Source: an uncultured Acholeplasmataceae bacterium
GTDB lineage: Bacteria; Bacillota_I; Bacilli_A; Acholeplasmatales; Acholeplasmataceae
Length of the DNA stretch: 6,156 nt
Assembly: GCA_937983315.1 (NCBI GenBank)
Contig: CALKAH010000307.1
Span: 1 to 6,156 of the forward strand
Reading direction: 5' to 3'
The notes below the pieces were generated by a model. That model ran no database searches, was not told the DNA's origin, and worked only from the letters and a program-made list of their open reading frames with translations. Position numbers and translations under genes: made by a program. Below are positions 6,106 to 6,156 of this stretch, piece by piece; position 1 is the first letter of the stretch; each line of letters opens with the position of its first letter.

Positions 6106-6156
6106 AGATCGGAAGAGCACACGTCTGACCTCCAGTCACCGAATACGATCTCGTAT
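6106..6156 (+). other. Illumina TruSeq adapter contamination at the contig end (not biological)
   Basis: From 6106 the sequence follows the TruSeq read-1 3' adapter: AGATCGGAAGAGCACACGTC and onward to CCAGTCAC (6106-6139), with one mismatch at 6129 (C in place of A). Then comes an 8-base stretch CGAATACG (6140-6147) in the i7 index position, followed by ATCTCGTAT (6148-6156), the start of the P7 flow-cell sequence. The order and spacing are exactly those of an adapter read-through, so genuine sequence ends at about 6105. The bases should be trimmed, and nothing should be annotated in them. Confidence 0.98.

Noticed and set aside
6106..6156. A biological reading of the right-hand end, for example a -35 element for the LOR-family promoter.
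   Set aside because: The bases are sequencing adapter, so any promoter element or repeat there is an artefact.

Overview
The window is AT-rich bacterial DNA with strong AGGAGG-type ribosome binding sites, dense packing and mostly TAA/TGA stops. TGA is used as a stop (three genes end with it), so this is the standard bacterial code. The protein styles point to a low-GC Bacillota (Firmicutes) organism, possibly a fermentative or anaerobic lineage such as Clostridia or Erysipelotrichia. In particular, the iron-sulfur subunit begins its cluster motif with CETSTCGVC, and there is a YxjI-like LURP-one protein and a short M19 dipeptidase. The genus cannot be read from the sequence.

Region 1 to 4283, minus strand: a tightly coupled operon, read right to left. 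It runs from a MocA-like molybdenum-cofactor nucleotidyltransferase (4283-3726) to the FAD subunit (3722-2922), the [2Fe-2S] subunit (2932-2480) and the molybdopterin-binding catalytic subunit (2483-174) of a three-subunit xanthine dehydrogenase-family hydroxylase. It ends with the start of a membrane protein that runs off the left edge (169-1). Spacings are 3 bp, then 11-bp and 4-bp overlaps, then 4 bp. All five genes are therefore probably on one message and partly translationally coupled. Together the three subunits would form a complete electron path: molybdenum site, two [2Fe-2S] clusters, FAD. The MocA-like protein would prepare the cofactor.

Region 4284 to 4538: a 255-bp divergent intergenic region. 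It holds candidate promoters in both directions, a 12-bp-arm inverted repeat and an 8-bp direct repeat that could be regulator sites.

Region 4539 to 5480, plus strand: a cytoplasmic M19-family (renal dipeptidase-like) metallopeptidase with its zinc-ligand set intact. It ends at a clear hairpin terminator shared with the convergent gene on its right.

Region 5549 to 6105, minus strand: a YxjI/LURP-one-related (LOR) protein with a His/Ser-rich tail and a clear extended -10 promoter. The last 51 bases (6106-6156) are not biological. They are the Illumina TruSeq read-1 3' adapter, including an 8-base index, left at the contig end. I see no CRISPR array, insertion sequence, tRNA or rRNA. Nothing here is clearly a new biological system. 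The most interesting points are the substrate-unknown hydroxylase operon with its coupled membrane protein, the structured divergent regulatory region, and the adapter artefact.
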